NCBI GenBank assembly: GCA_032718475.1
Contig: JAUCBJ010000208.1
Location: forward strand, 1-59,969
Reading direction: 5' to 3'
Length of the DNA: 59,969 nucleotides
Origin: Nemertoderma westbladi
Taxonomy: Eukaryota > Xenacoelomorpha > Nemertodermatida > Nemertodermatidae
Shown: positions 20,617 through 34,500 of the stretch, piece by piece
How positions within the stretch are numbered: position 1 is the stretch's first letter
Layout of the letters: each line of letters begins with the position of its first letter
Program-made: the position numbers and the translations under genes
Notes under the pieces: model-generated
What the model was told of the DNA's origin: nothing
Databases searched by the model: none
Seen by the model: the letters and a program-made list of their open reading frames with translations, nothing else

Positions 20617-23600
20617 TTACATAACAATTGAATGAGTAGCTCTATACATTGAACTGAAGCGGGTATTCTCATCAGCCAGGAGCTTGGAAGGTTCGTCAAA
20701 CTCCACTAAATGGCCATCATCCATCACTAATATCTTATCCGAGTCTATAATTGTGTTTAGACGATGAGCGATGGTAAGTATAGTGCAATCTGAGAACTTA
20801 TCTCGAATGGTCTCTTGGATAATCCCATCAGTAGTGGCGTCTACATTGGCAGTAGCTTCATCCACAACAATAATTTTATTGTTCCTTAACAGCGCCCTGG
20901 CAAGGCAGATGAGCTGCCTCTCACCGACACTGTAATTAGAACCATATTCATCAACTTTTGACTGCAGTCCATTGTAATCATCATCTTCTTCACAAGGTAC
21001 TTTTACAGGCAGTGTTAATTTGACATCATTTTGATGGGAATTCTGAATGTCATCAGAGGAACCATCAGATTTCGCAGGTAGTTGACTATTGGATCGTTCT
21101 TTCACAAGGTCATACAATTTACAGTTTCTTAGGGCACTCCAAATTTGGGAATCTAAATATTCAGTAAATGGATCTAGATTGTAGCGTAATGTACCAGAAA
21201 ACAACACGGGATCCTGTGGAATTATTGACATGGATTTGCGTAAATCCTGTAATTGCAAATCGGCAGTATTACATCCTCCAACTAAAATAGTACCAGTCGT
21301 ATCAGTCAGTTGATAAAGTGCAGCTACAAGGGAACTTTTTCCAGCACCAGTGCGACCAACAATCCCTATTTTTTCTTTAGGTTTAACATGAAAAGAAACA
21401 TCAGTTAAAACTGATGGAAGATTACTGTCATAAAATAGATTTACATTTTTGAATTCAATTGAAGGATTATTTGAAATCCGATTTCTAGCATCATTTATAT
21501 GGCTGAATGTATTTCGTTCTTGATCCAATTTTGTATAACTATAAACTCTCCCTACAGAGGTCATTAACTCTTCAATTTCTGTTGAGAGTCTTAGCATATA
21601 TTGAAATGCGAATGAAAGTGTAGCTGCATACGTCAATGATAAACCTAAAGCTCCTGCATCAATATTAGATGCCAGTACAGCAGACAATGCTATAAGTGTA
21701 GTGAAGAAAACACATAGAAAACTATTGAAAAAACCAAACCATCTAGTTAATCCATTGTAAACAATCACCACTCGCAGATGTGAGTCAACGTTTCTAAAAA
21801 ATTCCTCTTGAAATCGAGAATTCGCACCAAATGCCCGGATAACTGCTAATCCTTCCAAAGATACAGATATGTGATGATAAATTGGAGTTCGAAAAGAACC
21901 TTCTAGTTTTTTCACTTGTTTCGATGTCCGTATGTAATACCTTCTAACAATTAGCATTATTATAAATAAAGGAACAACGGCAATTACCATCCAGAAATTC
22001 ATTACCATAACGAAGGCGACCATACAAATAATTCTGACACTATGATTCACCATATCATTCAATCTGTCTAACAGCATGCTGTCTATAATACAAATATCCT
22101 TGGAGAATTTATTTAAAATATCACCAACACTGTTTGTATCAAAAAAATAACATTTGGCTTTGAGGACTCGATTAAACATATCATTGTGCAGACGATAACC
22201 AGCATGAATAATACTTTTCAACAAAATACAAGCACCTAATGCACTAAGTAATAGTGTTAGTATTATTAGACAGCCATACACACCAATAATTGTGTGGTTG
22301 TTGACTTCCAAATCTAAAAATTTGGAAATGATTATTTCAAACATTCTGGAGTTTTCTTCTGATTGAACTTCTGTATTATTAAATGTAATCTGTGAAAAAT
22401 TGTAATAACTTATATTTTTCATCCCTCTATTGTTCAGACTATAGATAGACCATTGCGCCAACCACAGGTCACAAAAAATTGCCATGATCTCACCAATAAA
22501 AGTCATGAGTAATGCAGATATCAATATCTTTATATTAGTTGCTCTCAGGTAATATAAGTAATATCCATAAAAAGTTGGGGATTTTTGCACTTTAGTTTGA
22601 GTCTCAGGAATTTCATCTTTATGCATTTCATTATTTGTTACTGATGCAACAGTATCCACAGTACCCGTGTCATTCTGTGTTTGAGAATTTGGATCAATTA
22701 ATAGAAAGTTGATGCCATTGGATTCAAGCTGGGAAACCACATCATCATAATTTCCACTAGCTATCGTTTTCCCTTTGCTAAGGACAATAACACGAGATGC
22801 ATGCTTCGTAAATTGTACTTGATGTGTTACTAGGATAACAGTTTTATCACTTAGAAATTTTTGGATGCAATGTTCAAACAAATGAGTAGCTACATGTACA
22901 TCAACAGCTGATAATGGATCGTCTAGCAGATATATATCGGCTTCAACATATACTGCCCTGGCCAGGGAAATCCTAGCTTTTTGTCCCCCTGATAATGCAA
23001 GACCCCTTTCACCAACTAGAGATTCATCTCCATTAGGAAAAGCCTTTAAGTCATCTTCAAGAGCACACACATCAATGACTTTTTTAAAGCGTTTCTCACT
23101 ATACTCTGATCCGAATAGAATATTTTCTCTGATCGTTCCAGTGAACACCCAACCTTGTTGGGGTGTATAGCTCAGTTTCCCATTACACTTAACAATTCCA
23201 GAGTATAAAGGTAATTCACCAAGTATCACATTTAGTACAGATGACTTACCAGAACCAACTTCTCCGACAACACAAATTAATTCACCTGGCTGCTCTACAC
23301 TAAGACTAAAATCTGCAAGGATGGTTGCTGATCCTTCATCTTCTGATAAACTACTTTTTACATAAACATTATTAATATTTAGTACAAATTGTTCTTCTTT
23401 CTCCACAACCTGTTGTAGGCCTGACTCTGCCGCTACGTGTGATTCCAAATCTGCTTTATCCAATAAACATGAAGTATCCTCACCACCAGCCTTTATTGAT
23501 TCCAGGTTTTGTGAACGCACTTCTGTCAGAAGAAAATGCTCAATGCGTTTTACAGCTACGGCAAAAGTAATGCAACGTATGATACCAATCACAGCCCACG

Positions 23601-24483
23601 AGTAAATAAAGTTTTTCAGCATAAACAACATTGCTAGGACTGGGAAAACGACAGACGCTTGTAAAACATACCCAAAGTAATTCGAGTATGAAACAAAACA
23701 TATAAATGCAATTAATAAAATAAATCTTTCGAATAATTTAGTTTGAATACCTTGACAATACAATAATTTCTTCAGTCTATTTACTTCATTGTTCCTTGAA
23801 GCTGATATGATTCTAGAATACGCCTTTTCTAAAGCATACATCTTTATTATGCGCATTCCCATGATAACTTCATTAGTTAACTTAATTCTGTAGTCAGTTG
23901 ATTCCGATACCTTTGCTCTTAATTTGGCAGTAAACTTGCCAATGAGAACTTGTAGTGGTACAACGAGGACCATGGCCAAAACTCCAAAGAAGCATGAAAC
24001 ACCAATGTAGTTGTATATAACAGCAATAATAATAGTTAAAGAAATTGGACTAATAACTAGGGCCGCACCACTTAGTAAGGTTGTAGAAATGGTCTCACAA
24101 TCTGTCGAAATCAAATTATTAACACGACCAATAGTTATCCTACTCAATGTTGTCAAATTCATGGCTAGTAGCTTATCATATATCAAGCATTGGCATGCAA
24201 TCCTTATTTTAAATTCTATAAGGATAGCTTGGTACATGAGATTTTGACCCACACTTGAATGGATTGCATAACATACCATAAGTAGAAAGGTATACAACAA
24301 TGCTTTTCCCAAACTCATATCACTGTCTGGCTGAAATCTCTCCAACAATTTCCCCAATAGCAGGCAAGCAGAGACTTCAGCGATTACCATTGTAAGAGCC
24401 ATAACCACCGCTCTTACTAAGTATTCTCGTGAAATCGTATAAAACAAACTCCAAAGAAGATTCGGCTTCACTTTGGTCAATTC
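20617..24483 (-). CDS. ABCC4: ABCC4/MRP4-type ABC transporter, main coding exon
   Basis: One 1,288-aa exon carries nearly the whole transporter. With the 67-aa first exon the protein is ~1,355 aa (human ABCC4 is ~1,325). Order in the full protein: membrane domain 1; NBD1 with Walker A GEVGSGKSS (~473), signature LSGGQKARISLARAVY (~562), Walker B IYLLDDPLSAVD (~581) and H-loop VTHQ; a linker; membrane domain 2; NBD2 with Walker A GRTGAGKSS (~1110), signature YSVGERQLICLARALL (~1250), Walker B IIVVDEATANVD (~1267) and IAHR. The exon starts at 24483 after the acceptor ttttatttcag (minus strand), phase 0; TTG at 24480 is not the start. Family role: ATP-driven export of organic anions and cyclic nucleotides across the plasma membrane. 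Odd: NBD2 has an extra ~40 residues rich in Ser, Asp and Asn (NSQLPAKSDGSSDDIQNS...) just before its signature. ABCC4-like is the best fit; the exact paralogue within C-subfamily is less sure. Confidence 0.9.
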   Translation of the reverse strand, partial: ELTKVKPNLLWSLFYTISREYLVRAVVMALTMVIAEVSACLLLGKLLERFQPDSDMSLGKALLYTFLLMVCYAIHSSVGQNLMYQAILIEFKIRIACQCLIYDKLLAMNLTTLSRITIGRVNNLISTDCETISTTLLSGAALVISPISLTIIIAVIYNYIGVSCFFGVLAMVLVVPLQVLIGKFTAKLRAKVSESTDYRIKLTNEVIMGMRIIKMYALEKAYSRIISASRNNEVNRLKKLLYCQGIQTKLFERFILLIAFICFVSYSNYFGYVLQASVVFPVLAMLFMLKNFIYSWAVIGIIRCITFAVAVKRIEHFLLTEVRSQNLESIKAGGEDTSCLLDKADLESHVAAESGLQQVVEKEEQFVLNINNVYVKSSLSEDEGSATILADFSLSVEQPGELICVVGEVGSGKSSVLNVILGELPLYSGIVKCNGKLSYTPQQGWVFTGTIRENILFGSEYSEKRFKKVIDVCALEDDLKAFPNGDESLVGERGLALSGGQKARISLARAVYVEADIYLLDDPLSAVDVHVATHLFEHCIQKFLSDKTVILVTHQVQFTKHASRVIVLSKGKTIASGNYDDVVSQLESNGINFLLIDPNSQTQNDTGTVDTVASVTNNEMHKDEIPETQTKVQKSPTFYGYYLYYLRATNIKILISALLMTFIGEIMAIFCDLWLAQWSIYSLNNRGMKNISYYNFSQITFNNTEVQSEENSRMFEIIISKFLDLEVNNHTIIGVYGCLIILTLLLSALGACILLKSIIHAGYRLHNDMFNRVLKAKCYFFDTNSVGDILNKFSKDICIIDSMLLDRLNDMVNHSVRIICMVAFVMVMNFWMVIAVVPLFIIMLIVRRYYIRTSKQVKKLEGSFRTPIYHHISVSLEGLAVIRAFGANSRFQEEFFRNVDSHLRVVIVYNGLTRWFGFFNSFLCVFFTTLIALSAVLASNIDAGALGLSLTYAATLSFAFQYMLRLSTEIEELMTSVGRVYSYTKLDQERNTFSHINDARNRISNNPSIEFKNVNLFYDSNLPSVLTDVSFHVKPKEKIGIVGRTGAGKSSLVAALYQLTDTTGTILVGGCNTADLQLQDLRKSMSIIPQDPVLFSGTLRYNLDPFTEYLDSQIWSALRNCKLYDLVKERSNSQLPAKSDGSSDDIQNSHQNDVKLTLPVKVPCEEDDDYNGLQSKVDEYGSNYSVGERQLICLARALLRNNKIIVVDEATANVDATTDGIIQETIRDKFSDCTILTIAHRLNTIIDSDKILVMDDGHLVEFDEPSKLLADENTRFSSMYRATHSIVM

Positions 24484-25029
24484 CTGAAATAAAATTAGAT
24501 AAGTTTGCTACACAGAGCACAAATAGGAGAAAGTAAAATAGTGCCAAACCCTCATTCTGGTTTTGACAATTAATCTTCATCTGTAGATATTGAATATTAA
24601 AATTTCTTTAGATATTTTTCAAAATCAAATACAAAAAAACACAACCAATATTTTGAGATGTAAATCAATATAATTCGGATTTTTTTACAATATTCTAAAG
24701 ATATTTTATTCTTTCAGTTTAATACTACAACATGCTCAATTAGAGCCATTATTGTTATATCCCAAAAAAGTAAATATATGAAAGAGAGACAGAGACCAGT
24801 AAACCAGTGTCAGCAGTACGGTGAAGATATGCACGTAGTGTAGATAATAAAATAATGTACATTGCAATACAGGGAATATAAAAGAAATATGAAAAGTTAC
24901 CCGATACCACTTCTAATGTGTTTTCTCTAAATAGTTTTCTGGAAATTGAAAGCCGAAAATAACCAGTTTCACCATAAAATCGGGTGTCTTAGTGTTGAGG
25001 CCTAGTATAAATTTAAGAAATTTTAAAAC

Positions 25030-25567
25030 GATCTAATTAATAGCAGATGAATTATGGAAACCAAAGGAGTATATTAATATAGGACGGATAAGAGAATTAA
25101 ACATATGTAGCTTACTGTAAGTTGAAATGATAAATTGGGTGGCTGGCTGAGATACATTAAGGTGAGTGAAAAAAGCTTTAATGGCTTTGCCTGGAAGAGA
25201 TTGCTGGGCAAGAGTGAAGTGGGACGAAACTACTTCCAGGGGGCTACATTTAAAGAACCAGTGTTCGTTACGACGGAGAGGCACGCCTTTACGAAAGAGT
25301 AAAGACCATAACCTTGGATTTACTTAACTTCAATTCTCCAGAATTAACTATAGTTACCAAGAATGTCCAGAGCATTTTGGAGGCCAACAGCTGTGTTGCT
25401 TAGCAACACTATTTGTCCGTGTATAGAAGAATAAATAATTTAAAGGTCCCAAGATCAATCCCAGATGCACCTCCGCGGATCAACTCCAGCTTAAAGTCAA
25501 TAATAAATAAAAAAGAGAAAAGCAATGGGGACAATGACTCGCCTTGTCTAACACCAACGAGACAATA
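25030..25567 (-). mobile_element. LINE reverse transcriptase, downstream half
   Basis: On the minus strand the segment next to the array encodes RT motif B-like CLVGVRQGESLSPLLF (just left of 25568). This is followed by FKLFILLYTDK, the position of the YxDD catalytic box, here decayed to YTDK. Next come IVLLSNTAVGLQNALDIL and, near 25270-25040, PLEVVSSHFTLAQ...GKA...A and SKLHMFNSLIRPILIYS, the usual RT thumb region. Frameshifts and stops show that the copy is dead. It continues on the other side of the minisatellite (35487-35750) with the upstream RT part. Confidence 0.8.
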
Positions 25568-28500
25568 ATGGAAACTCTCACTGTAGACTCTACCCCAACG
25601 GACACCAGATTTAACTTCGACGTACATACTCTTAGAGACAAGGGAAACTCTCACTGTAGACTCTACCCCAACGGACACCAGATTTAACTTCGACGTACAT
25701 ACTCTTAGAGACAAGGGAAACTCTCACTGTAGACTCCACCCCAACGGACACCAGATTTAACTTCGACGATACATACTTTTAGAGACAAGGGAAACTCTCA
25801 CTGTAGACTCCACCCCAACGGACACCAGATTTAACTTCGACGTACATACTCTTAGAGACAAGGGAAACTCTCACTGTAGACTCCACCCCATCGGGCACCA
25901 GATTTAACTTCGACGTACATACTCTTAGAGACAAGGGAAAATCTCACTGTAGACTACACCCCAACGGACACCAGATTTAACTTCGACGTACATACTCTTA
26001 GAGACAAGGGAAAATCTCACTGTAGACTCCACCCCAACGGACACCAGATTTAACTTCGACGTACATACTCTTAGAGACAAGGGAAAATCTCACTGTAGAC
26101 TACACCCCAACGGACACCAGATTTAACTTCGACGTACATACTCTTAGAGACAAGGGAAAATCTCACTGTAGACTCCACCCCAACGGACACCAGATTTAAC
26201 TTCGACGTACATACTCTTAGAGACAAGGGAAACTCTCACTGTAGACTCCACCCCATCGGGCACCAGATTTAACTTCGACGTACATACTCTTAGAGACAAG
26301 GGAAACTCTCACTGTAGACTCCACCCCAACGGACACCAGATTTAACTTCGACGTACATACTCTTAGAGACAAGGGGAAATCTCACTGTAGACTCCACCCC
26401 AACGGACACCAGATTTAACTTCGACGAACATACTTTTAGAGACAAGGGAAACTCTCACTGTAGACTCCACCCCAACGGACACCAGATTTAACTTCGACGT
26501 ACATACTCTTAGAGACAAGGGAAACTCTCACTGTAGACTCCACCCCATCGGGCACCAGATTTAACTTCGACGTACATACTCTTAGAGACAAGGGAAAATC
26601 TCACTGTAGACTACACCCCAACGGACACCAGATTTAACTTCGACGTACATACTCTTAGAGACAAGGGAAAATCTCACTGTAGACTCCACCCCAACGGACA
26701 CCAGATTTAACTTCGACGTACATACTCTTAGAGACAAGGGAAAATCTCACTGTAGACTACACCCCAACGGACACCAGATTTAACTTCGACGTACATACTC
26801 TTAGAGACAAGGGAAAATCTCACTGTAGACTCCACCCCAACGGACACCAGATTTAACTTCGACGTACATACTCTTAGAGACAAGGGAAACTCTCACTGTA
26901 GACTCCACCCCATCGGGCACCAGATTTAACTTCGACGTACATACTCTTAGAGACAAGGGAAACTCTCACTGTAGACTCCACCCCAACGGACACCAGATTT
27001 AACTTCGACGTACATACTCTTAGAGACAAGGGGAAATCTCACTGTAGACTCCACCCCAACGGACACCAGATTTAACTTCGACGTACATACTTTTAGAGAC
27101 AAGGGAAACTCTCACTGTAGACTCCACCCCAACGGACACCAGATTTAACTTCGACGTACATACTCTTAGAGACAAGGGAAAATCTCACTGTAGACTCCAC
27201 CCCAACGGACACCAGATTTAACTTCGACGTACATACTCTTAGAGACAAGGGAAACTCTCACTGTAGACTCTACCCCAACGGACACCAGATTTAACTTCGA
27301 CGTACATACTCTTAGAGACAAGGGAAAATCTCACTGTAGACTCCACCCCAACGGACACCAGATTTAACTTCGACGAACATACTTTTAGAGACAAGGGAAA
27401 CTCTCACTGTAGACTCCACCCCAACGGACAACAGATTTAACTTCGACGTACATACTCTTAGAGACAAGGGAAACTCTCACTGTAGACTCTACCCCAACGG
27501 ACACCAGATTTAACTTCGACGTACATACTCTTAGAGACAAGGGAAAATCTCACTGTAGACTCCACCCCAACGGACACCAGATTTAACTTCGACGAACATA
27601 CTTTTAGAGACAAGGGAAACTCTCACTGTAGACTCCACCCCAACGGACACCAGATTTAACTTCGACGTACATACTCTTAGAGACAAGGGAAACTCTCACT
27701 GTAGACTCTACCCCAACGGACACCAGATTTAACTTCGACGTACATACTCTTAGAGACAAGGGAAAATCTCACTGTAGACTCCACCCCAACGGACACCAGA
27801 TTTAACTTCGACGAACATACTTTTAGAGACAAGGGAAACTCTCACTGTAGACTCCACCCCATCGGGCACCAGATTTAACTTCGACGTACATACTCTTAGA
27901 GACAAGGGAAAATCTCACTGTAGACTCCACCCCAACGGACACCAGATTTAACTTCGACGTACATACTCTTAGAGACAAGGGAAACTCTCACTGTAGACTC
28001 CACCCCAACGGACACCAGATTTAACTTCGACGTACATACTCTTAGAGACAAGGGAAACTCTCACTGTAGACTCCACCCCAACGGACACCAGATTTAACTT
28101 CGACGTACATACTCTTAGAGACAAGGGAAACTCTCACTGTAGACTCCACCCCAACGGACACCAGATTTAACTTCGACGTACATACTCTTAGAGACAAGGG
28201 GAAATCTCACTGTAGACTCCACCCCAACGGACACCAGATTTAACTTCGACGTACATACTTTTAGAGACAAGGGAAACTCTCACTGTAGACTCCACCCCAA
28301 CGGACACCAGATTTAACTTCGACGTACATACTCTTAGAGACAAGGGAAAATCTCACTGTAGACTCCACCCCAACGGACACCAGATTTAACTTCGACGTAC
28401 ATACTCTTAGAGACAAGGGAAACTCTCACTGTAGACTCTACCCCAACGGACACCAGATTTAACTTCGACGTACATACTCTTAGAGACAAGGGAAAATCTC

Positions 28501-31500
28501 ACTGTAGACTCCACCCCAACGGACACCAGATTTAACTTCGACGAACATACTTTTAGAGACAAGGGAAACTCTCACTGTAGACTCCACCCCAACGGACAAC
28601 AGATTTAACTTCGACGTACATACTCTTAGAGACAAGGGAAACTCTCACTGTAGACTCTACCCCAACGGACACCAGATTTAACTTCGACGTACATACTCTT
28701 AGAGACAAGGGAAAATCTCACTGTAGACTCCACCCCAACGGACACCAGATTTAACTTCGACGAACATACTTTTAGAGACAAGGGAAACTCTCACTGTAGA
28801 CTCCACCCCAACGGACACCAGATTTAACTTCGACGTACATACTCTTAGAGACAAGGGAAACTCTCACTGTAGACTCTACCCCAACGGACACCAGATTTAA
28901 CTTCGACGTACATACTCTTAGAGACAAGGGAAAATCTCACTGTAGACTCCACCCCAACGGACACCAGATTTAACTTCGACGAACATACTTTTAGAGACAA
29001 GGGAAACTCTCACTGTAGACTCCACCCCATCGGGCACCAGATTTAACTTCGACGTACATACTCTTAGAGACAAGGGAAAATCTCACTGTAGACTCCACCC
29101 CAACGGACACCAGATTTAACTTCGACGTACATACTCTTAGAGACAAGGGAAACTCTCACTGTAGACTCCACCCCAACGGACACCAGATTTAACTTCGACG
29201 TACATACTCTTAGAGACAAGGGAAACTCTCACTGTAGACTCCACCCCAACGGACACCAGATTTAACTTCGACGTACATACTCTTAGAGACAAGGGAAACT
29301 CTCACTGTAGACTCCACCCCAACGGACACCAGATTTAACTTCGACGTACATACTCTTAGAGACAAGGGAAACTCTCACTGTAGACTCCACCCCAACGGAC
29401 ACCAGATTTAACTTCGACGAACATACTTTTAGAGACAAGGGAAACTCTCACTGTAGACTCCACCCCAACGGACACCAGATTTAACTTCGACGTACATACT
29501 CTTAGAGACAATGGAAAATCTCACTGTAGACTCTACCCCAACGGACACCAGATTTAACTTCGACGTACATACTCTTAGAGACAAGGGAAACTCTCACTGT
29601 AGACTCTACCCCAACGGACACCAGATTTAACTTCGACGTACATACTCTTAGAGACAAGGGAAAATCTCACTGTAGACTCCACCCCAACGGACACCAGATT
29701 TAACTTCGACGTACATACTCTTAGAGACAAGGGAAACTCTCACTGTAGACTCTACCCCAACGGACACCAGATTTAACTTCGACGTACATACTCTTAGAGA
29801 CAAGGGAAAATCTCACTGTAGACTCCACCCCAACGGACACCAGATTTAACTTCGACGAACATACTTTTAGAGACAAGGGAAACTCTCACTGTAGACTCCA
29901 CCCCAACGGACACCAGATTTAACTTCGACGTACATACTCTTAGAGACAAGGGAAACTCTCACTGTAGACTCCACCCCAACGGACACCAGATTTAACTTCG
30001 ACGTACATACTCTTAGAGACAAGGGAAACTCTCACTGTAAACTCCACCCCAACGGACACCAGATTTAACTTCGACGTACATACTCTTAGAGACAAGGGAA
30101 ACTCTCACTGTAGACTCCACCCCAACGGACACCAGATTTAACTTCGACGTACATACTCTTAGAGACAAGGGAAACTCTCACTGTAGACTCTACCCCAACG
30201 GACACCAGATTTAACTTCGACGTACATACTCTTAGAGACAAGGGAAACTCTCACTGTAGACTCCACCCCAACGGACACCAGATTTAACTTCGACGTACAT
30301 ACTCTTAGAGACAAGGGAAACTCTCACTGTAGACTCTACCCCAACGGACACCAGATTTAACTTCGACGTACATACTCTTAGAGACAAGGGAAAATCTCAC
30401 TGTAGACTCCACCCCAACGGACACCAGATTTAACTTCGACGTACATACTCTTAGAGACAAGGGAAACTCTCACTGTAGACTCCACCCCAACGGACACCAG
30501 ATTTAACTTCGACGTACATACTCTTAGAGACAAGGGGAAATCTCACTGTAGACTCCACCCCAACGGACACCAGATTTAACTTCGACGAACATACTTTTAG
30601 AGACAAGGGAAACTCTCACTGTAGACTCCACCCCAACGGACACCAGATTTAACTTCGACGTACATACTCTTAGAGACAAGGGAAAATCTCACTGTAGACT
30701 CCACCCCAACGGACAACAGATTTAACTTCGACGTACATACTCTTAGAGACAAGGGAAACTCTCACTGTAGACTCCACCCCATCGGGCACCAGATTTAACT
30801 TCGACGTACATACTCTTAGAGACAAGGGGAAATCTCACTGTAGACTCCACCCCAACGGACACCAGATTTAACTTCGACGTACATACTCTTAGAGACAAGG
30901 GAAACTCTCACTGTAGACTCCACCCCAACGGACACCAGATTTAACTTCGACGTACATACTCTTAGAGACAAGGGAAACTCTCACTGTAGACTCCACCCCA
31001 ACGGACACCAGATTAAACTTCGACGTACATACTCTTCAAGACAAGGGAAACTCTCACTGTAGACTCCACCCCAACGGACACTAGATTTAACTTCGACGTA
31101 CATACTCTTAGAGACAAGGGAAACTCTCACTGTAGACTCCACCCCAACGGACACCAGATTTAACTTCGACGAACATACTTTTAGAGACAAGGGAAACTCT
31201 CACTGTGGACTCCACCCCAACGGACACCAGATTTAACTTCGACGAACATACTCTTAGAGACAAGGGAAACTCTCACTGTAGACTCCACCCCAACGGACAC
31301 CAGATTTAACTTCGACGAACATACTCTTAGAGACAAGGGAAACTCTCACTGTAGACTCCACCCCAACGGACACCAGATTTAACTTCGACGTACATACTTT
31401 TAGAGACAAGGGAAACTCTCACTGTAGACTCTACCCCAACGGACACCAGATTTAACTTCGACGTACATACTCTTAGAGACAAGGGAAACTCTCACTGTAG

Positions 31501-34500
31501 ACTCTACCCCAACGGACACCAGATTTAACTTCGACGTACATACTCTTAGAGACAAGGGAAAATCTCACTGTAGACTCCACCCCAACGGACACCAGATTTA
31601 ACTTCGACGTACATACTCTTAGAGACAAGGGAAACTCTCACTGTAGACTCCACCCCAACGGACACCAGATTTAACTTCGACGTACATACTCTTAGAGACA
31701 AGGGAAACTCTCACTGTAGACTCTACCCCAACGGACACCAGATTTAACTTCGACGTACATACTCTTAGAGACAAGGGAAAATCTCACTGTAGACTCCACC
31801 CCAACGGACACCAGATTTAACTTCGACGAACATACTTTTAGAGACAAGGGAAACTCTCACTGTAGACTCCACCCCAACGGACACCAGATTTAACTTCGAC
31901 GTACATACTCTTAGAGACAAGGGAAACTCTCACTGTAGACTCCACCCCAACGGACACCAGATTTAACTTCGACGTACATACTCTTAGAGACAAGGGAAAC
32001 TCTCACTGTAAACTCCACCCCAACGGACACCAGATTTAACTTCGACGTACATACTCTTAGAGACAAGGGAAACTCTCACTGTAGACTCCACCCCAACGGA
32101 CACCAGATTTAACTTCGACGTACATACTCTTAGAGACAAGGGAAACTCTCACTGTAGACTCTACCCCAACGGACACCAGATTTAACTTCGACGTACATAC
32201 TCTTAGAGACAAGGGAAACTCTCACTGTAGACTCCACCCCAACGGACACCAGATTTAACTTCGACGAACATACTCTTAGAGACAAGGGAAACTCTCACTG
32301 TAGACTCCACCCCAACGGACACCAGATTTAACTTCGACGAACATACTCTTAGAGACAAGGGAAACTCTCACTGTAGACTCCACCCCAACGGACACCAGAT
32401 TTAACTTCGACGAACATACTTTTAGAGACAAGGGAAACTCTCACTGTAGACTCCACCCCAACGGACACCAGATTTAACTTCGACGTACATACTCTTAGAG
32501 ACAAGGGAAACTCTCACTGTAAACTCCACCCCAACGGACACCAGATTTAACTTCGACGTACATACTCTTAGAGACAAGGGAAACTCTCACTGTAGACTCC
32601 ACCCCAACGGACACCAGATTTAACTTCGACGTACATACTCTTAGAGACAAGGGAAACTCTCACTGTAGACTCTACCCCAACGGACACCAGATTTAACTTC
32701 GACGTACATACTCTTAGAGACAAGGGAAACTCTCACTGTAGACTCCACCCCAACGGACACCAGATTTAACTTCGACGTACATACTCTTAGAGACAAGGGA
32801 AACTCTCACTGTAGACTCTACCCCAACGGACACCAGATTTAACTTCGACGTACATACTCTTAGAGACAAGGGAAAATCTCACTGTAGACTCCACCCCAAC
32901 GGACACCAGATTTAACTTCGACGTACATACTCTTAGAGACAAGGGAAACTCTCACTGTAGACTCCACCCCAACGGACACCAGATTTAACTTCGACGTACA
33001 TACTCTTAGAGACAAGGGGAAATCTCACTGTAGACTCCACCCCAACGGACACCAGATTTAACTTCGACGAACATACTTTTAGAGACAAGGGAAACTCTCA
33101 CTGTAGACTCCACCCCAACGGACACCAGATTTAACTTCGACGTACATACTCTTAGAGACAAGGGAAAATCTCACTGTAGACTCCACCCCAACGGACAACA
33201 GATTTAACTTCGACGTACATACTCTTAGAGACAAGGGAAACTCTCACTGTAGACTCCACCCCATCGGGCACCAGATTTAACTTCGACGTACATACTCTTA
33301 GAGACAAGGGGAAATCTCACTGTAGACTCCACCCCAACGGACACCAGATTTAACTTCGACGTACATACTCTTAGAGACAAGGGAAACTCTCACTGTAGAC
33401 TCCACCCCAACGGACACCAGATTTAACTTCGACGTACATACTCTTAGAGACAAGGGAAACTCTCACTGTAGACTCCACCCCAACGGACACCAGATTAAAC
33501 TTCGACGTACATACTCTTCAAGACAAGGGAAACTCTCACTGTAGACTCCACCCCAACGGACACTAGATTTAACTTCGACGTACATACTCTTAGAGACAAG
33601 GGAAACTCTCACTGTAGACTCCACCCCAACGGACACCAGATTTAACTTCGACGAACATACTTTTAGAGACAAGGGAAACTCTCACTGTGGACTCCACCCC
33701 AACGGACACCAGATTTAACTTCGACGAACATACTCTTAGAGACAAGGGAAACTCTCACTGTAGACTCCACCCCAACGGACACCAGATTTAACTTCGACGA
33801 ACATACTCTTAGAGACAAGGGAAACTCTCACTGTAGACTCCACCCCAACGGACACCAGATTTAACTTCGACGTACATACTTTTAGAGACAAGGGAAACTC
33901 TCACTGTAGACTCTACCCCAACGGACACCAGATTTAACTTCGACGTACATACTCTTAGAGACAAGGGAAACTCTCACTGTAGACTCTACCCCAACGGACA
34001 CCAGATTTAACTTCGACGTACATACTCTTAGAGACAAGGGAAAATCTCACTGTAGACTCCACCCCAACGGACACCAGATTTAACTTCGACGTACATACTC
34101 TTAGAGACAAGGGAAACTCTCACTGTAGACTCCACCCCAACGGACACCAGATTTAACTTCGACGTACATACTCTTAGAGACAAGGGAAACTCTCACTGTA
34201 GACTCTACCCCAACGGACACCAGATTTAACTTCGACGTACATACTCTTAGAGACAAGGGAAAATCTCACTGTAGACTCCACCCCAACGGACACCAGATTT
34301 AACTTCGACGAACATACTTTTAGAGACAAGGGAAACTCTCACTGTAGACTCCACCCCAACGGACACCAGATTTAACTTCGACGTACATACTCTTAGAGAC
34401 AAGGGAAACTCTCACTGTAGACTCCACCCCAACGGACACCAGATTTAACTTCGACGTACATACTCTTAGAGACAAGGGAAACTCTCACTGTAAACTCCAC

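Noticed and set aside
24377-24580. 67-codon minus-strand frame overlapping the ABCC exon start
   Set aside because: It reads from the intron through the acceptor in another frame; the spliced join 36703 to 24483 explains the N-terminus better.
30981-33672. Two identical 69-codon frames on the minus strand (30981-31190, 33463-33672)
   Set aside because: They are repeat units in shifting frames; their identity comes from the 34-unit block duplication, not from paralogous genes.
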